Assembly (NCBI GenBank): GCA_032622095.1
Contig: CP136069.1
Location: forward strand, 129,251,123 to 129,315,122
Length of the DNA: 64,000 bases
Direction of reading: 5' to 3'
From: Siphonodentalium dalli
Taxonomy: Eukaryota > Mollusca > Scaphopoda > Gadilida > Siphonodentaliidae
Position 1 is the first letter of the stretch. Each line of letters opens with the position of its first letter. The notes under the pieces are model-generated. The model did not search any database and was not told where the DNA came from. It worked only from the letters and a program-made list of their open reading frames with translations. Below, piece by piece: positions 1 to 10,836 of this stretch. The position numbers were made by a program, and so were the translations under genes.

Positions 1-67
1 GCTGTCGTTATTCATCCATAACGTAATGCCTCAGGCCAGTCGAAAATTGGTTGCTCGTCATCTTCAT

Positions 68-338
68 TATTTTGAAAATTTTGAAGTTTTTGAAATTTGT
101 GAAGTTTTTGAAATTTTTGAAATTTTTGAAGTTTTTGAAGTTTTTGAAATTTTTGAAGTTTTTGAAATGTTTTAAGTTTTTGAAATTTTTGAAATTTTTG
201 AAGTTTTTGAAATTTTTGAAGTTTTAGAAATTTTTGAAATTTTTGAAGTTTTTGAAATTTTTGAAATTTTTGAAAGTTTTTTAAAGTTTTTTAAAGTTTT
301 TGAAGTTTTGGAAATTTTTGAAGTTTTTGAAGTTTTTT
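68..338. repeat. 9-bp minisatellite (gaaattttt / gaagttttt)
   Basis: About 270 bases alternate between the 9-mers gaaattttt and gaagttttt with a few slips, giving one strand very rich in T. The lysine/serine/threonine-rich 88-codon minus-strand reading of this stretch is a by-product of the repeat, not a protein. Confidence 0.9.
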
Positions 339-353
339 TGACAAAACTACTTT

Positions 354-391
354 GCGAAATTACTTCGGGTGTCCACCCGAAGTAATTTCGC
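354..391. other. Perfect 18-bp hairpin
   Basis: gcgaaattacttcgggtg is followed after 2 bases by its exact reverse complement. A second hairpin (8-bp stem tcacgctc / gagcgtga) follows directly at about 393-415. It could be the end of a mobile element or a transcript terminator; no partner terminus was found. Confidence 0.6.
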
Positions 392-439
392 ATCACGCTC
401 TTCGTCTGAGCGTGACTGCTTTCAAAATAGTACAACATC

Positions 440-1150
440 TCAATAATTCTTCCAATAATTCGCGATAATGCACGTGTGTCATATACTCAATAACTTCATC
501 GTGATAGAGAAGTAAAGAATAAACGCTCTTTATTATTTATGTAAGAGTAATGGCGTCAAATTATTTCAGGTATTGTGGAGACAATTATATGATGTAATAC
601 TGCGATTGATGATAAACACTGGAATGTATGCATTCATACCTATAGTGTCAATGGCCAAGATTACAGCGACTCGGACCAGTCCATACACATATAATTGGTA
701 TAAAGCTATTTCTAAACTTCGATTAATAAAATTAACAGAGTTTCATGAAAAATATTTAAAATTTGTTTGAACAAAAATAGTTGGCCTATGACAAAAGATA
801 TTACACGCAAATAATTTAAAAACATTCGACATTTAATAGGCGGCCGATATTTGGGTAAGAGACCGAAAACTCATTAAAAAATTTTGAGATTTTTAAAACC
901 TTTTTTTTTGAAAATTTAGGAAAAAAATTTGGGTTTTGAAAAAAAAAAATTGGAATATTTTAGTACAAACAATTTTACCCCCAAAAAATCTATTTTTAGA
1001 TGTGAAGTCAACAAGCCACACATACTACTCTTCATTGAAAACTTCATTGTAATTGCTGTCAAACAGGAAACGGGCTGTCCATCGCTGTTCGGTGGGCGTA
1101 TCAATCGCCGTCCGTGTTACATGTCTGTGGGAAAAAAAACTTATGCCTGA
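440..1150. other. No gene recognised
   Basis: AT-rich sequence with homopolymer A and T runs around 880-950. Small ORFs occur in both strands but none has recognisable motifs or codon character. The part from about 1050 may already belong to the decayed retroelement that follows (cysteine spacing C-x5-C at about 1152-1173). Confidence 0.4.
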
Positions 1151-1417
1151 GTGTACGAACAAACTTTGCCCAATGAAAAGAGTAGCATTCGGCACGGATC
1201 CACTAAGCTGCAATGTGGATATGAAACCTGATTGGTTGTTAGTACATGTAATTTAAACAGAGGTAGCATGTCGAGTAGAAATTAATTGTGTTGGCCAGAC
1301 CAAAACTGAACTCATAGTCCGCATGAGGTTACATCTCTCAAGCATCAAACAGAAGTTGGACAAGCCAGTTTCCAACCATTTATGTTCACCGGAACATAAC
1401 GTTATCGTTTCATGTCC

Positions 1418-1439
1418 ATATATATATATATATATATAG
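1418..1439. repeat. (TA)n microsatellite
   Basis: About ten TA dinucleotides just left of the hAT insertion site, inside the GIY-YIG remnant. Confidence 0.9.
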
Positions 1440-1454
1440 ATAGTGCCTCTCCGT

Positions 1455-2436
1455 CAGAGGCGGACTGGTCGATCGGGAGACCGGGAAATTTCCCGATGGG
1501 CCGGAGGCCGGAAATTTTTTGATTCCACGTGATTTTCTATCAAGCGAGAATCCGAGGGGTTTTTTTACGGTTTGGGGGGGGGGGGGTATATGTGGTTGGG
1601 CCGCCCAACCACAACTTGGGCCGCAAATGAAACCGACGTGGGCCGCCACATGTGTTGTTTAACCAGCCGTGTATCCAATAAGATGGTACTCTTCTCACAT
1701 AAATTCATGAGGGCAGAGGCGGACTGCATGGCCGATCGGGAGACCGGGAAAATTCCGGACGTGGGCCGCCACATGTGTTGTTTAACCAGCCGAATTGGCT
1801 AATCGTAATTTTGACATTAAATGAACTTGTCGGCATCATATAACACCACGTAAAGACCCCATTAATCTCGAGATTTTAACGGTAACTCCCAGCTGTAAAT
1901 CACAAAAAAATTCTTCCGCACCCCTCCCCCAATTGAAATTTACAAGAAAATAGGAACGCTTCAGTTGATGTCAGTCTAGTTTATCGGATTCGAGATTTTC
2001 TTGTATAGTTTTCAAAATGTTCTCAATCCGGGCCGAACAACCATGAACAGCCCGGTGTGTCCTGGTCTCTTGTCCGTAGCCGTGTGCATTTGTCTGGAGT
2101 TAGACCGCTAGATGTTAGATTTTATGCAATTTTTCAGGTAAATATATCTGAATGGTCTCATACCGGGAATATATAGAACCATGGTTTATGAATATATAGG
2201 ATATTAGACCAGAGGTGCAAATGGAATTATGCAAAAACATGTATTTGGGCTGCATCTGATTCAAGGGGGGGGGGGTGCAAATGGAATTATGCAAAAATAT
2301 GTATTTGGTCTGGGGGGGGGGGGGGTGGTGCAGTTGGAATTTTCCAAGGTGGACTGTGGACGCCCCATCCCCCCAAACAGATGGGCCGGTATTATATTAA
2401 TTTCCCGGGCCGGTTTTTTGGCCCAGTCCGCCTCTG
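1455..2436 (+). mobile_element. hAT-type non-autonomous element (982 bp) with 8-bp target duplication
   Basis: It begins cagaggcggactgg and ends ccagtccgcctctg, a perfect terminal inverted repeat. It is bracketed by the identical octamer ctctccgt (1447-1454 and 2437-2444). An 8-bp duplication and cagaggcgg ends are typical of hAT transposons. There is no transposase. The interior is itself repetitive: a second copy of the left end (cagaggcggactgcatgg, about 1714), a ~35-bp phrase repeated at about 1636 and 1758, a tgcaaatggaattatgcaaa phrase repeated at about 2215 and 2276, and G runs of 10 or more. The segment 1980-2150 is related, inverted, to 40,700-40,865. The 195-codon ORF at 2229-2816 runs across the element's right border and is chimeric noise. 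Confidence 0.85.
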
Positions 2437-2830
2437 CTCTCCGTGAAACAGAAGAGGCCTCTAAATCTATGAGACTGAAGCGAGAAGAAGTTTGGATATC
2501 CACACTAAAAATCACAACTCCTTATGGAATTAATGTTTATCAACCAGCTCCACCCAACAGCTTGATATATCTTCATCTTGTATGTAGTCGCCGCAACACA
2601 GAAATTGCGCGAATAAACAAGGAGAAGGCGGTCAAGTTGGAAGGAGAACTGGCTGAACTACTAAACAAAAAAGTGATAATCGCATTTAAGAAGAATCAGA
2701 ATATTTTTTTTATCTATCTCCCACATTTCCCACGATGCATGGTTACGTCGTCGTGTGGGCATCTCAGTTTTCATGGTGAATGCCCCATTAATTACATTTT
2801 GGGGCGCATATACTAGTTTCTCTTTAAAGT

Positions 2831-3703
2831 AGTTTTTATTTTAAATCTTTCGGACGTCGAATCGGTTTAAGAGAGATGTCGGATAACTAATTATCTGCAT
2901 AATATAACATATAACTTTTTACAAGGTGTTTGTATTGAATGTGTTGGATAGTGTTTTTGGCTCGGATTGTCAGTGGCTTCAAAGCATTGTGCATGGAGTC
3001 ATGGATCTACAATGGACAGTAACTTCTGTACTGTGCAGATAGCTTATACTGTCAATTAGGCTCAAAACAGGAGAAAACACTTACCATCTTTTTGAAAGAA
3101 ATAGGTTTGTTTAACCTTTGTTCATTTATTTAATGGCAATTTCTTAATTTATTTACCAGCATCAGTATGCTTAAATGACTCCTCGGCGGATCATTTAAAT
3201 CAGCCCTCAAGGCAAGCACGAAGGGGTGACAAACATTTAATGTTCACCAACTTCAAGGTCAGTGAAAGAAAGTTTTTATTTTAAACCTTTCGAACGTCGA
3301 ATCGGGTTAAGAGAGACGTCTGACAACTAATTATCCGCATAATATAACGTATATCTTTTTACAAGGTGTCTGTGTTTGGTAGTGTTTTGGCTCGGATTGT
3401 CAGTGGCTTCAAAGCACTGTGCATGGACTTATGGATCTACAATGGAGAGTAACTTATGTACTGTTCAGATAGCTTGTACTGTCAATTAGGCTCAAAACAG
3501 GAAAAAACACTTACCACCTTTTTGAAAGAAATATGTTTGTTTAACCTTTGTTTATTTATTTAATGGCAATTTGTTAATTTATTTACTAGCATCGGCATGC
3601 TATAAATGACTCATCAGCGTAGCATTTCAATCAGCCATCAAGGCAAGCACGGAGGGGTGACTCACATTTAATGTTCACCAACTTGAAGGACAGTGAAAGA
3701 AAG
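2831..3703. repeat. Tandem duplication, two ~440-bp units
   Basis: Both units start agtttttattttaaa followed by tcg-rich sequence (2831 and 3271), share the phrase ggctcggattgtcagtggct, and end near a run of agtgaaagaaag. They differ by scattered substitutions and a few small indels, so the duplication is not recent. No open frame is conserved. Confidence 0.85.
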
Positions 3704-3740
3704 AAGTGATTTATTCCACTGAGCTGGTGCCACATACCTT

Positions 3741-3744
<4 letters not shown>

Positions 3745-3783
<39 letters not shown>

Positions 3784-3806
3784 CTATATATATATATATA
3801 TATATA
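3745..3806. repeat. (TA)n microsatellite
   Basis: About 60 bases of alternating T and A broken once by 'gc', directly after the 440-bp tandem pair. Confidence 0.95.
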
Positions 3807-4200
3807 TCTGTCAAGCTATTGTGCCGTGATCCATGAGCTATTTTATTATAGGGCCGATATGTATGGGATATGGGTACCTAATTTAAACGCAACTTGCGTG
3901 TATTACTCCCAGTGATCACGGATTGTGGCAGCTCTGAATGTTTTCTCCAGGAAAAGAATCTTTAAAGGGGCACTTTGATTATTGCGACATAACGAAGAAG
4001 CGGGCCCCGTTGGTTCAGAGTGCCCGGATGAAGATAATTAATCGAGTGTGCTTCTCACAGTACGAGCTAACTGCATGGCCTCCTATAGCCTGATACCGGA
4101 GTACGCTGTGTATGTCTCTTTGGAAAGCAGACGAAATTCCTAAACGATGTACATCTGTTAGTAATTTCGTCGGCTTTTCTAAGACAGGCTATTTGGCCAT
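3807..4200. other. No gene recognised
   Basis: Mixed sequence. A weak tRNA-like A-box reminiscence near 3998 (gttggttcagagtg) has no matching B box or cloverleaf. A short inverted pair gacgaaat / atttcgtc lies at about 4130-4172. Confidence 0.4.
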
Positions 4201-4209
4201 ACTTTACTT

Positions 4210-5340
4210 TAAACATATTTTATTTGTAATAATACAAAGTGGATTGGGGCACAAGTTACATAACTTAATGAGCCCCTCTCCAGTATACATTGTTACAAAA
4301 TTACATAATTGACAAAGTGGCACAATAAGTAACTTATTTACAGCTGTGTGGAATGTGAGAGAATGGTGACTGGTGAATGATGATCTTGCGGATCGTTAGG
4401 AAAGGATGATGTAAGGTGGTGGGGGTGCCAACGTCGATTGTGTTTATTTAAAACATTGTTATGGCCGAGCAAGTACCAGGTCGAAAAAAGCAATAAACAA
4501 CAATAAACATATTTATGTCCTACTTATTAATTGAGTTAATATCATTTGTCAGAAACGTTTAGTTTCCGTAATAAAATGTTGTACTATTTTGAACAATTTC
4601 ACATTTTGTTTTATATCTATGTTTTGGATGCCAGAAAGTAAATCATTCATATGTGTTAATTTGAGTCCTTCTCTGTGTAGCGAATGATACATTTCTATTC
4701 GTTCTGATTGGTACAGGGAACACATGAAAAGGTAATGATATGCATCTTCGCATTGGTTGCCGCATGCGCAACGTGGGCTGTCAGATATGTAGTTTTGGAA
4801 TTTATCAGACTTTAGATCACTGCAATAGTTCCGTAATTTTGCGTGAAGTACGTTACATTGCCTGCGTCCCGTGTAGAAATACCTCGGGGGTCTAGTGACG
4901 GGGTCAATTATTCTAAGATACGTTTTGAAATCTGAAATTGTGGGGGCATCCGTTATTACGGACGGCATGTCATTCCACGCTTTTATGGTTGAAGGGAAAA
5001 ATGACTTTTTGTAATTCTCAGTGTTACTGAAATATGTGTAGAATTTTTCGGGACATCTGAATTCATACTCTGATATGTCAGCTATTCTGGGTGGTAATAT
5101 GTTTGTGAGATAAATAGGGGCATTCCGATTGATAATGTTGTACATAGTTTGTAATTTGTGTAATTCACGCCTCCTTCTCAGTGGGGGCCAGCCTACTTCT
5201 TTCATTGTGTTTATATCAGAGACTGATCGTGTGAGTCCACTGACTATTCTGGCTGCATCAATGTGTAACCGTTCAAGTTTATCCATGCGTTTGTCACAAC
5301 AGACCTGTTTCTTACGTGCATGCATAATTCGTGTTTATTG
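4210..5340 (-). mobile_element. 5'-truncated non-LTR retrotransposon (LINE), C-terminal ORF plus 3' tail
   Basis: The minus strand carries the end of a LINE ORF2 (next entry) followed by about 340 bases of AT-rich 3' untranslated sequence containing aataaac and aataaaat motifs. No reverse-transcriptase catalytic region precedes the ORF at 5340, so the copy is truncated at its 5' end, as is usual for LINE insertions. The exact 3' border and target duplication could not be placed. Confidence 0.65.
4549..5325 (-). CDS. C-terminal part of LINE reverse transcriptase polyprotein (truncated ORF2)
   Basis: An intact 258-codon frame. The start of the protein reads DKLERLHIDAARIV, the junction found just after the reverse-transcriptase thumb in CR1/Jockey-like LINEs (usually KLERLQNRAARIV). 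It is followed by a W-P-P-L-RRRR segment, YNIINRNAPIYL, and SFFPSTIKAWNDMP (family form SFFP..I..WN.LP). Near residues 185-205 lies CACGNQCEDAYHYLFMC, the C-terminal zinc-knuckle-like CxC...H....C motif of these elements. The catalytic YADD region is missing, so the protein has no polymerase function. The first methionine is simply the first ATG after a 5' truncation. That the frame is unbroken suggests a fairly young insertion. CR1/Jockey-type placement is inference from motif wording. Confidence 0.8.
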   Translation of the reverse strand: MHARKKQVCCDKRMDKLERLHIDAARIVSGLTRSVSDINTMKEVGWPPLRRRRELHKLQTMYNIINRNAPIYLTNILPPRIADISEYEFRCPEKFYTYFSNTENYKKSFFPSTIKAWNDMPSVITDAPTISDFKTYLRIIDPVTRPPRYFYTGRRQCNVLHAKLRNYCSDLKSDKFQNYISDSPRCACGNQCEDAYHYLFMCSLYQSERIEMYHSLHREGLKLTHMNDLLSGIQNIDIKQNVKLFKIVQHFITETKRF

Positions 5341-5737
5341 ATAGTAATGATGAAACGGTAACGGCTTGTATTAATCGAATAATATAAATGAAGTTAGTTT
5401 GCCGCGTATCGTAATCAGGATGGACTTTATTTTACCTATAGACCATTTTACAGATAACCATTTTGACTGTTGCATTGTGGGCCAGAAAGTATCCAAATAA
5501 AGCCACGTGCTTTACGGTCGCATGCATTTACTATGGGGCATTTAGGATGGGTCTATAAAACTAATTATAACTTTGGTATCTGTCATAGTTTACGCGATAA
5601 ATTTTAAACATATATCAGGGACATGTACCCCTTCTAGAATGTTCAAAAACATTTCCAGTTGCTTGTCGTATTTTAAATGATTTTATGCGATGAAATAATG
5701 CGAAAATTTAGAAAATTGCACTATAATTTCTCAATAC

Positions 5738-6652
5738 TTTGCGGTTTTAGTAAACGCCTGATAAAAGTATTTCTATTCGGAATTTTTACACCAAATTTTC
5801 AGAGAATATAGAGTAAACACAGTACTATCGGAATATCGTAAAGGAGTTCTGTGCATTTGGGATTGATTAAACCTCAGACTGCCGAAGCTGTCGTCAATAA
5901 ATTCGCTTTTTCGTGTTCGACGAAAATGAAACTTGTCTGTTTAAAGGTCCCATTTCGTGTCGAATGGTGAATTTGGCTGCAACAACACCCGTGATGTTTT
6001 ACTTCAACTTTCAAAAGAGGAAGTTTGAACACATTTTGTATTGTTTTTTTTTTTTTGCCTAGAACAATATCCAATGATTGCGTCCATTAAAAACCTTCTT
6101 GCGCAAAAGCGCCGCTACACGATAAAGAGCGTTTTCATTTACAATCGTTTTTACTCGTTTTCAAAACTGATGTATATTGTTTTGTGAATTCTCATTGGTC
6201 ACGCTATTTATTTTACGTATTTTTTTCTGTTGTATTTGAACATTTGTTACACAGGCTTCGCGATTATTAACTTCAACTGATAAGCGCCGACTGCGCAACG
6301 TATGCGCTCAACAGTTTGTCTCAAATAAATTGTTATAAAAACACAGGTTTATGGCCGCGGACATAAGCCGATTAAGTGTGATGTAATTTATCCATGAACT
6401 TGACAACTGGAGATTATATCACCATTCGACACGAAAATTGGACCTTTAAACAGACAAGTTTCATTTTCGTCGAACGCGAAAAAACGAATTTATTGACGGC
6501 AGCTTCGGCAGTCTGAGGGTTAATCAATCCCAAATGCACAGAACTCCTTTGCGATATTCCGATAGTACTGTGTTTACTCTATATTCTCTGAAAATTTGGT
6601 GTAAAATTTCCCAATAGAACGACTTTTATCAGGCGTTTACTAAAACCGCAAA
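5738..6652. mobile_element. Foldback element with ~231-bp inverted arms
   Basis: The left arm (5738-5968) and right arm (6421-6652) are inverted copies at roughly 90-95% identity, beginning tttgcggttttagtaaacgc and ending in the complement. The 450-bp spacer has no convincing ORF. No clear target duplication: the flanks read ctcaatac and cttattcc. The small ORF at 5874-6074 lies inside the left arm and is not a gene. Confidence 0.8.
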
Positions 6653-6679
6653 CTTATTCCCTTCCCTATATATTCCTTA

Positions 6680-6950
6680 TTTTCAAAAATGTCGCTTTCG
6701 GCTGACTTGACGGCATGGGTGTGTGGCCCGCCCCGAATACCACATAGAAACACTCCGACCTCCACCCATCACCCCCCCCAGTGGCACCACCCCGAGTGGT
6801 GAAAATTGGGTATGGACCATTTTCGCCAATGGTAAGGATTTCGACCGATTTGACGGAATGTGTGGGTGGCCCGCCCTAAATACCACCTAAAAACACTCCT
6901 ATAGCCACCACGTATCACCCCCGGGTGGTGGGCCTACCTCCCAACCCAAA
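6680..6950. repeat. Two-copy tandem repeat, ~140 bp, C/G-rich
   Basis: The phrase ttgacgg...gtgtggcccgccc...taccac...aaacactcc recurs about 140 bases apart (near 6705 and 6845), each followed by a run of CCC and a ggtgg tail. Degenerate; no coding value. Confidence 0.7.
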
Positions 6951-6976
6951 ACATATAATAGCTTACTATATAGAGA

Positions 6977-7010
6977 CTGGGACTCATATAATATATAATA
7001 TTAGTCCCAG
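6977..7010. repeat. Small hairpin, ctggga(c)t ... agtcccag
   Basis: One of three short palindromes in the window (also 8255-8291 and 47,184-47,209) with ctgggact arms around an AT-rich loop. Confidence 0.6.
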
Positions 7011-7179
7011 CTACATGTAGCTAGAAATGTGAACAGCAGACATCCTGAGATACAAACAATATATATTATTGATTGTTTGATTTTCCAACCAGTATTTAGT
7101 GGGGGGAATGTGTTGTTTTTAGACCAACAGCAGTATATTCTTCTACTTTTGGTCCAAAGTTTGGTCGGAATGGCTATCG

Positions 7180-7520
7180 GTTGAACAATTTAGGTTTAGA
7201 GGGTGTCAGGTTGGACATTTCATTTGGAAATGTTTGAGGTACCATTTGGAAAGTTCAACTGGGAGGGGGGGGGGTGCAAAGTAGTATTTCGAGAACACTT
7301 GACTTTGGTCTGGTTCAAGGTACGTACATTTGGAAATGTCAAGGTGGACAAACCCAAGTTTCCCAACCACCCACCAATGGGGGGGGGGACCATCTACATG
7401 TAGCCACCTCCCCGATTATAAGGTATAAGAACACATTGGCTACATGGATGCGACTAGAGATCTCCATTGTGGGGGGGTCTCCAACGATAACTTACTATTA
7501 TTATCACAGTTAGTGGCCAA
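7180..7520. repeat. Degenerate repeat region with G-runs
   Basis: catttggaaatgt phrases recur at about 7220 and 7327 and several poly-G tracts occur (7261-7273, 7379-7388, 7471-7477). No gene recognised. Confidence 0.5.
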
Positions 7521-7770
7521 GACATAAATGCTATACGTGTAAGCATTCTCTCCAGTCAATTATTTACCAGATCGACATACTTCTAAGTTAGGAATGAAAT
7601 AGACACGACAAGAGAAAAATGTAATCCTGTCCATTTTGGTCAATACATGTAGGCGATCACTACCATATATATGGTAATATAAATTTTTGCCTCAAGGCGA
7701 CATATAATATTTCCGAATGCCATGCTACATGAAACTAAATATGAAATGTTCCAGATACCATAAAATCTCT

Positions 7771-8218
7771 TACAGGTACCGGTACTTAATCCGATCAGAG
7801 GGTCCCCATATAATCACATTCCAACAACAACATTTTTTGAAATGACGCTTCAGTTTCAGAATCTAATAATTGCCCAAAAATAATGAAAACACCATCAACT
7901 ATAGTATAAAATTGCACAAAACCTGTTATTTATCACCATTTTGTTCAACGAAATTTTACCGGTTTGTCAAATATCTGACACAAAAAGCCACTTGATTTTA
8001 GAGTTTAATATCCATCTTTGCCCGCAATTTGGTCAATGAAATTCTTCTCGTTGACTGTCTATTGGGCCACTATAATTAACATAATAGATTTATAACATCG
8101 ATATCTGATCACTCTGAGCTGTGGTGGGTGGGTTCCTCGACTCGAATCAAATATTTTTTACCCCCGAAGTCAAGGAAATAGTAATTTGCGACCGTTAATT
8201 CGGATTGAGTACCTTTAA
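7771..8218. mobile_element. TTAA-type MITE, family A
   Basis: The left end aggtac...ttaatccgatcagaggg and the right end cggattgagtacctttaa form the inverted termini of a family with five further members (45,866; 48,021; 48,834; partial 49,590 and 51,490). The internal blocks gccacttgattttagagtt and cctcgactcgaatcaaatat are shared. The left TTAA is mutated in this copy. The TTAA target and absence of ORFs suggest a piggyBac-like or related transposase in trans (inference). Confidence 0.75.
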
Positions 8219-10188
8219 TATCTAACAGCAACCATATCTCAACCCCACTACAATCTGGGACTAATATATGTTATACATGTATTAGTCCCAGCTACAATCA
8301 GTGAACCTGATGAATAATTTTAACAGCATCTGAAAATGAAAGAAACATCCCGCACCTTGTCTACGATATAATGAAAGCCATAATTGTAAATCAATCAGCT
8401 CTGCGTGTACCGGTATACATGTATATGTACACATATTGGACCCACATGAATTGCTATATTCTCCATATTAATTTAAAACGAGCGCACCACTTTAACAAAC
8501 TCATTATTGAGTATTATATCAATAGCGATGTGTTTGTTAAAGTGGCAAGGTCATTTTAGATTTATACTCCTTTTAACATCAGTAGGCCTACACAATCATT
8601 CGTTGCATAACTTTCATTAAATTTTCCTAGTACTGAATATAAACAGTACTGGTACAACACTAGCAGTACTTGAACCGACCATACTGTAGGTGTCTGGCCT
8701 GTTTATTACCTTTTTAATTTGTTGATAGTTCATTCAGACAACATCCTCTAAGTTGCCTAATAATAGAGACAAACTAATAATAGTGATGGTGGGATTTTTT
8801 AGCTAAAATTAATAATAGTAACCACAGCAATTTCACTCTATGTCTCTTAGTGATCTGATCATGGGAAGTGTTTTCCAAATATAATAACAGTGTTGACACT
8901 ATCATATTATTGACACTATTATTGCACATGAGAGTACCGTTACTAGTACATGTAGATGCTAATATGAGTAAGTCATTATCAAGTCTGGCTCTTCTTGAAT
9001 TCAACTATCATAGTGATATTCAACTACATGTATTATAGCTTGATTGTACTACCATACACAATGTATACTGGTACGGTATATACGTAAACTCCAGGTTTTC
9101 TCTGTTTTTACTAAAACTTCATGGAATCATCTCACTTCGTAATGCACAACCACATTAAAGTGTACATGTATATAACACTATAATTTTAAAAGAGAAAATG
9201 AGAAGGCATCAGATTCCAATATAAAAAGAATTCTACAGCTTATTGCAGGAGACCTGTTTATTTCATAATGGCAGAAGTACATATGTGCATGTATGCCATT
9301 TGAATGACATTTTAATAACTTCTCACCAAGATGATTTCAAAATTCTAACTACTAGTACAAGTAAATCAGTTAAATAATCAAAAATGCCAGCACCGATATA
9401 TATACTGTACTACATGTAGTAGGTACCGTACATGAGATATTGTCACCACTTCATAATAGTTGAATATATATGGTACATGTACCGGTACAATGGAATTCAA
9501 GTTGTATCAGACCTGTTGTATCAGGCATAACCAATGTACCAGTAAGTGACTTTGGTGATCACTGTTAGTCATTGATTTTGATAACATAAGTTCATGATTT
9601 TTACAAAATAATTTTAATGAATCAAAACCATGTGCAGCCGCATGTGTAACATGTAACTGTCTTTGTCCATTAGTTATTATCCAAGTCTGGTTTAGTCTTG
9701 ATCTAATGATCAAAGGCGGAATGTTACTAGTATGTACCGGTAACTTATTATCATGATCCGGGAGTACTGATGAATTATAATCCATTTCACAGCATTGTCC
9801 ATGTCTGCATGTATCATGACATGTTTGGTAAACATCCTCACTCGATTCACTGACACTGGTGAGTGGTGCCATTGCCATTCTAATTCTCCATATCATGTTC
9901 TACCCTTCACAAGTTCACACACATGTAGCTACTGTACTTCTAATCAGTCTAATGTACTATTCAGAATGATAGAATCTGAATGAACATTCAATGACATTTT
10001 ACGGCATCAGCGTTGACTGCATTTCAGCGTTGACTGCATTTCAGCATTGAAGGGATGAGGAGTCCAGAATAGAACTATAATCATCATATTTTGCAATAAT
10101 CATTACATTCACATTGTTTGCATTCTTCCATTGGGGTCAATCAGTGCTATTCTGTATTCACTTATTCGAGTCAATCAATGTTAGATAC
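8219..10188. other. No gene recognised; palindrome-rich AT sequence
   Basis: About 2 kb with repeated short self-complementary words (tacatgta, ggtaccggtacc variants) at roughly 8407, 9069, 9412 and 9475-9487, and a 19-bp phrase repeated near 10,008-10,045 (cagcgttgactgcattt). The 129-codon minus ORF at 9507-9896 has no recognisable motif and looks like chance. Confidence 0.4.
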
Positions 10189-10195
10189 TGCATGA

Positions 10196-10836
10196 AACCG
10201 GTACATTTTTCCTCCACTAGGCATTTTGTAACACCGTTACAAATGTTACAAGTGTTACAAAATGCATATACTGGGCATCTTACTTCATATGATTTATGAG
10301 ATACCAGAGATAATAAATGTTACAAATGATTTAAAGTGCCAGTAGAAAACCGCAGCCTATTTTTTTCTACCGTGTTCAGTGTAGCGACATGTTACAATGT
10401 GTTACAAGTGTTACATTATTTCTGAGATACCAAAGAGACCGCTCGTAGACGGGTGTTACAAGTGTTACAAATGTTACAAATGATTTAAAGTCCCAGTAGA
10501 AAACCGCAGCCTATTTATTTCTACCGTGTTCAATGTAGCGACATGTTACAATGTGTTACAAGTGTTACATTATTTCTGAGATACCAGAGAGACCGCTCGT
10601 AGACGGGTGTTACAAGTGTTACAAATGTTACAAATGTTACAAATGATTTAAAGTCCCAGTAGAAAACCGCAGCCTATTTATTTCTACCGTGTTCAATGTA
10701 GCGACATGTTACAATGTGTTACAAGTGTTACATTATTTCTGAGATACCAGAGAGACCGCTCGTAGACGGGTGTTACAAGTGTTACAAATGTTACAAATGT
10801 TACAAATGATTTAAAGTCCCAGTAGAAAACCGCAGC
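10196..10836 (+). repeat. 154/163-bp satellite, segment A
   Basis: Monomers carry gttacaagtgttacaaatg, cagtagaaaaccgcagcc, ttctaccgtgttca, gtagcgacatgttac and gaccgctcgtagacggg. Spacing of the gctcgtagac landmark is 154 then 163 bases (10,441; 10,595; 10,758); the difference is exactly one more 9-bp ttacaaatg unit. The first monomer is diverged. The array is broken by the hAT-type element at 10,837. Confidence 0.95.

Larger units (their letters stand above)
1150..2560 (+). pseudogene. GIY-YIG nuclease domain remnant of a Penelope-like retroelement, split by a hAT insertion
   Basis: Two separated pieces read as one degraded GIY-YIG-type domain. The left piece (about 1285-1400) gives CVGQTKTEL...RMRLHLSSIKQKL followed by KPVSNHLCSPEHNV. 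This matches the usual order Y-V-G-[QE]-T, an arginine in the next helix, then KPV..HF....H. The right piece (2469-2545) gives RLKREEVWISTLK then TPYGINVY, the conserved E-x2-WI-x2-L plus P-x-G-x-N ending of the domain. Between them sit a (ta)n run (1418-1438) and the 982-bp hAT-type element. Upstream of CVGQT a stop interrupts the frame, and the GIY half cannot be read cleanly. Such domains provide the endonuclease of Penelope-like elements; some other retroelements also carry one, so the family is inferred. No reverse transcriptase remains nearby. Confidence 0.55.

Noticed and set aside
2229-2816. 195-codon plus-strand ORF
   Set aside because: It begins in hAT-type repeat sequence, crosses the element border at 2436 and ends in the GIY-YIG remnant; a chimera of unrelated sequences, although its middle includes real remnant residues (EEVWISTLK).
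3985-4095. tRNA or tRNA-derived SINE
   Set aside because: Only a weak A-box-like word; no B box, cloverleaf or 3' tail.
5738-6652. Attempt to assign a target duplication to the 231-bp-arm element
   Set aside because: Flanking bases ctcaatac and cttattcc do not match at any offset tried.
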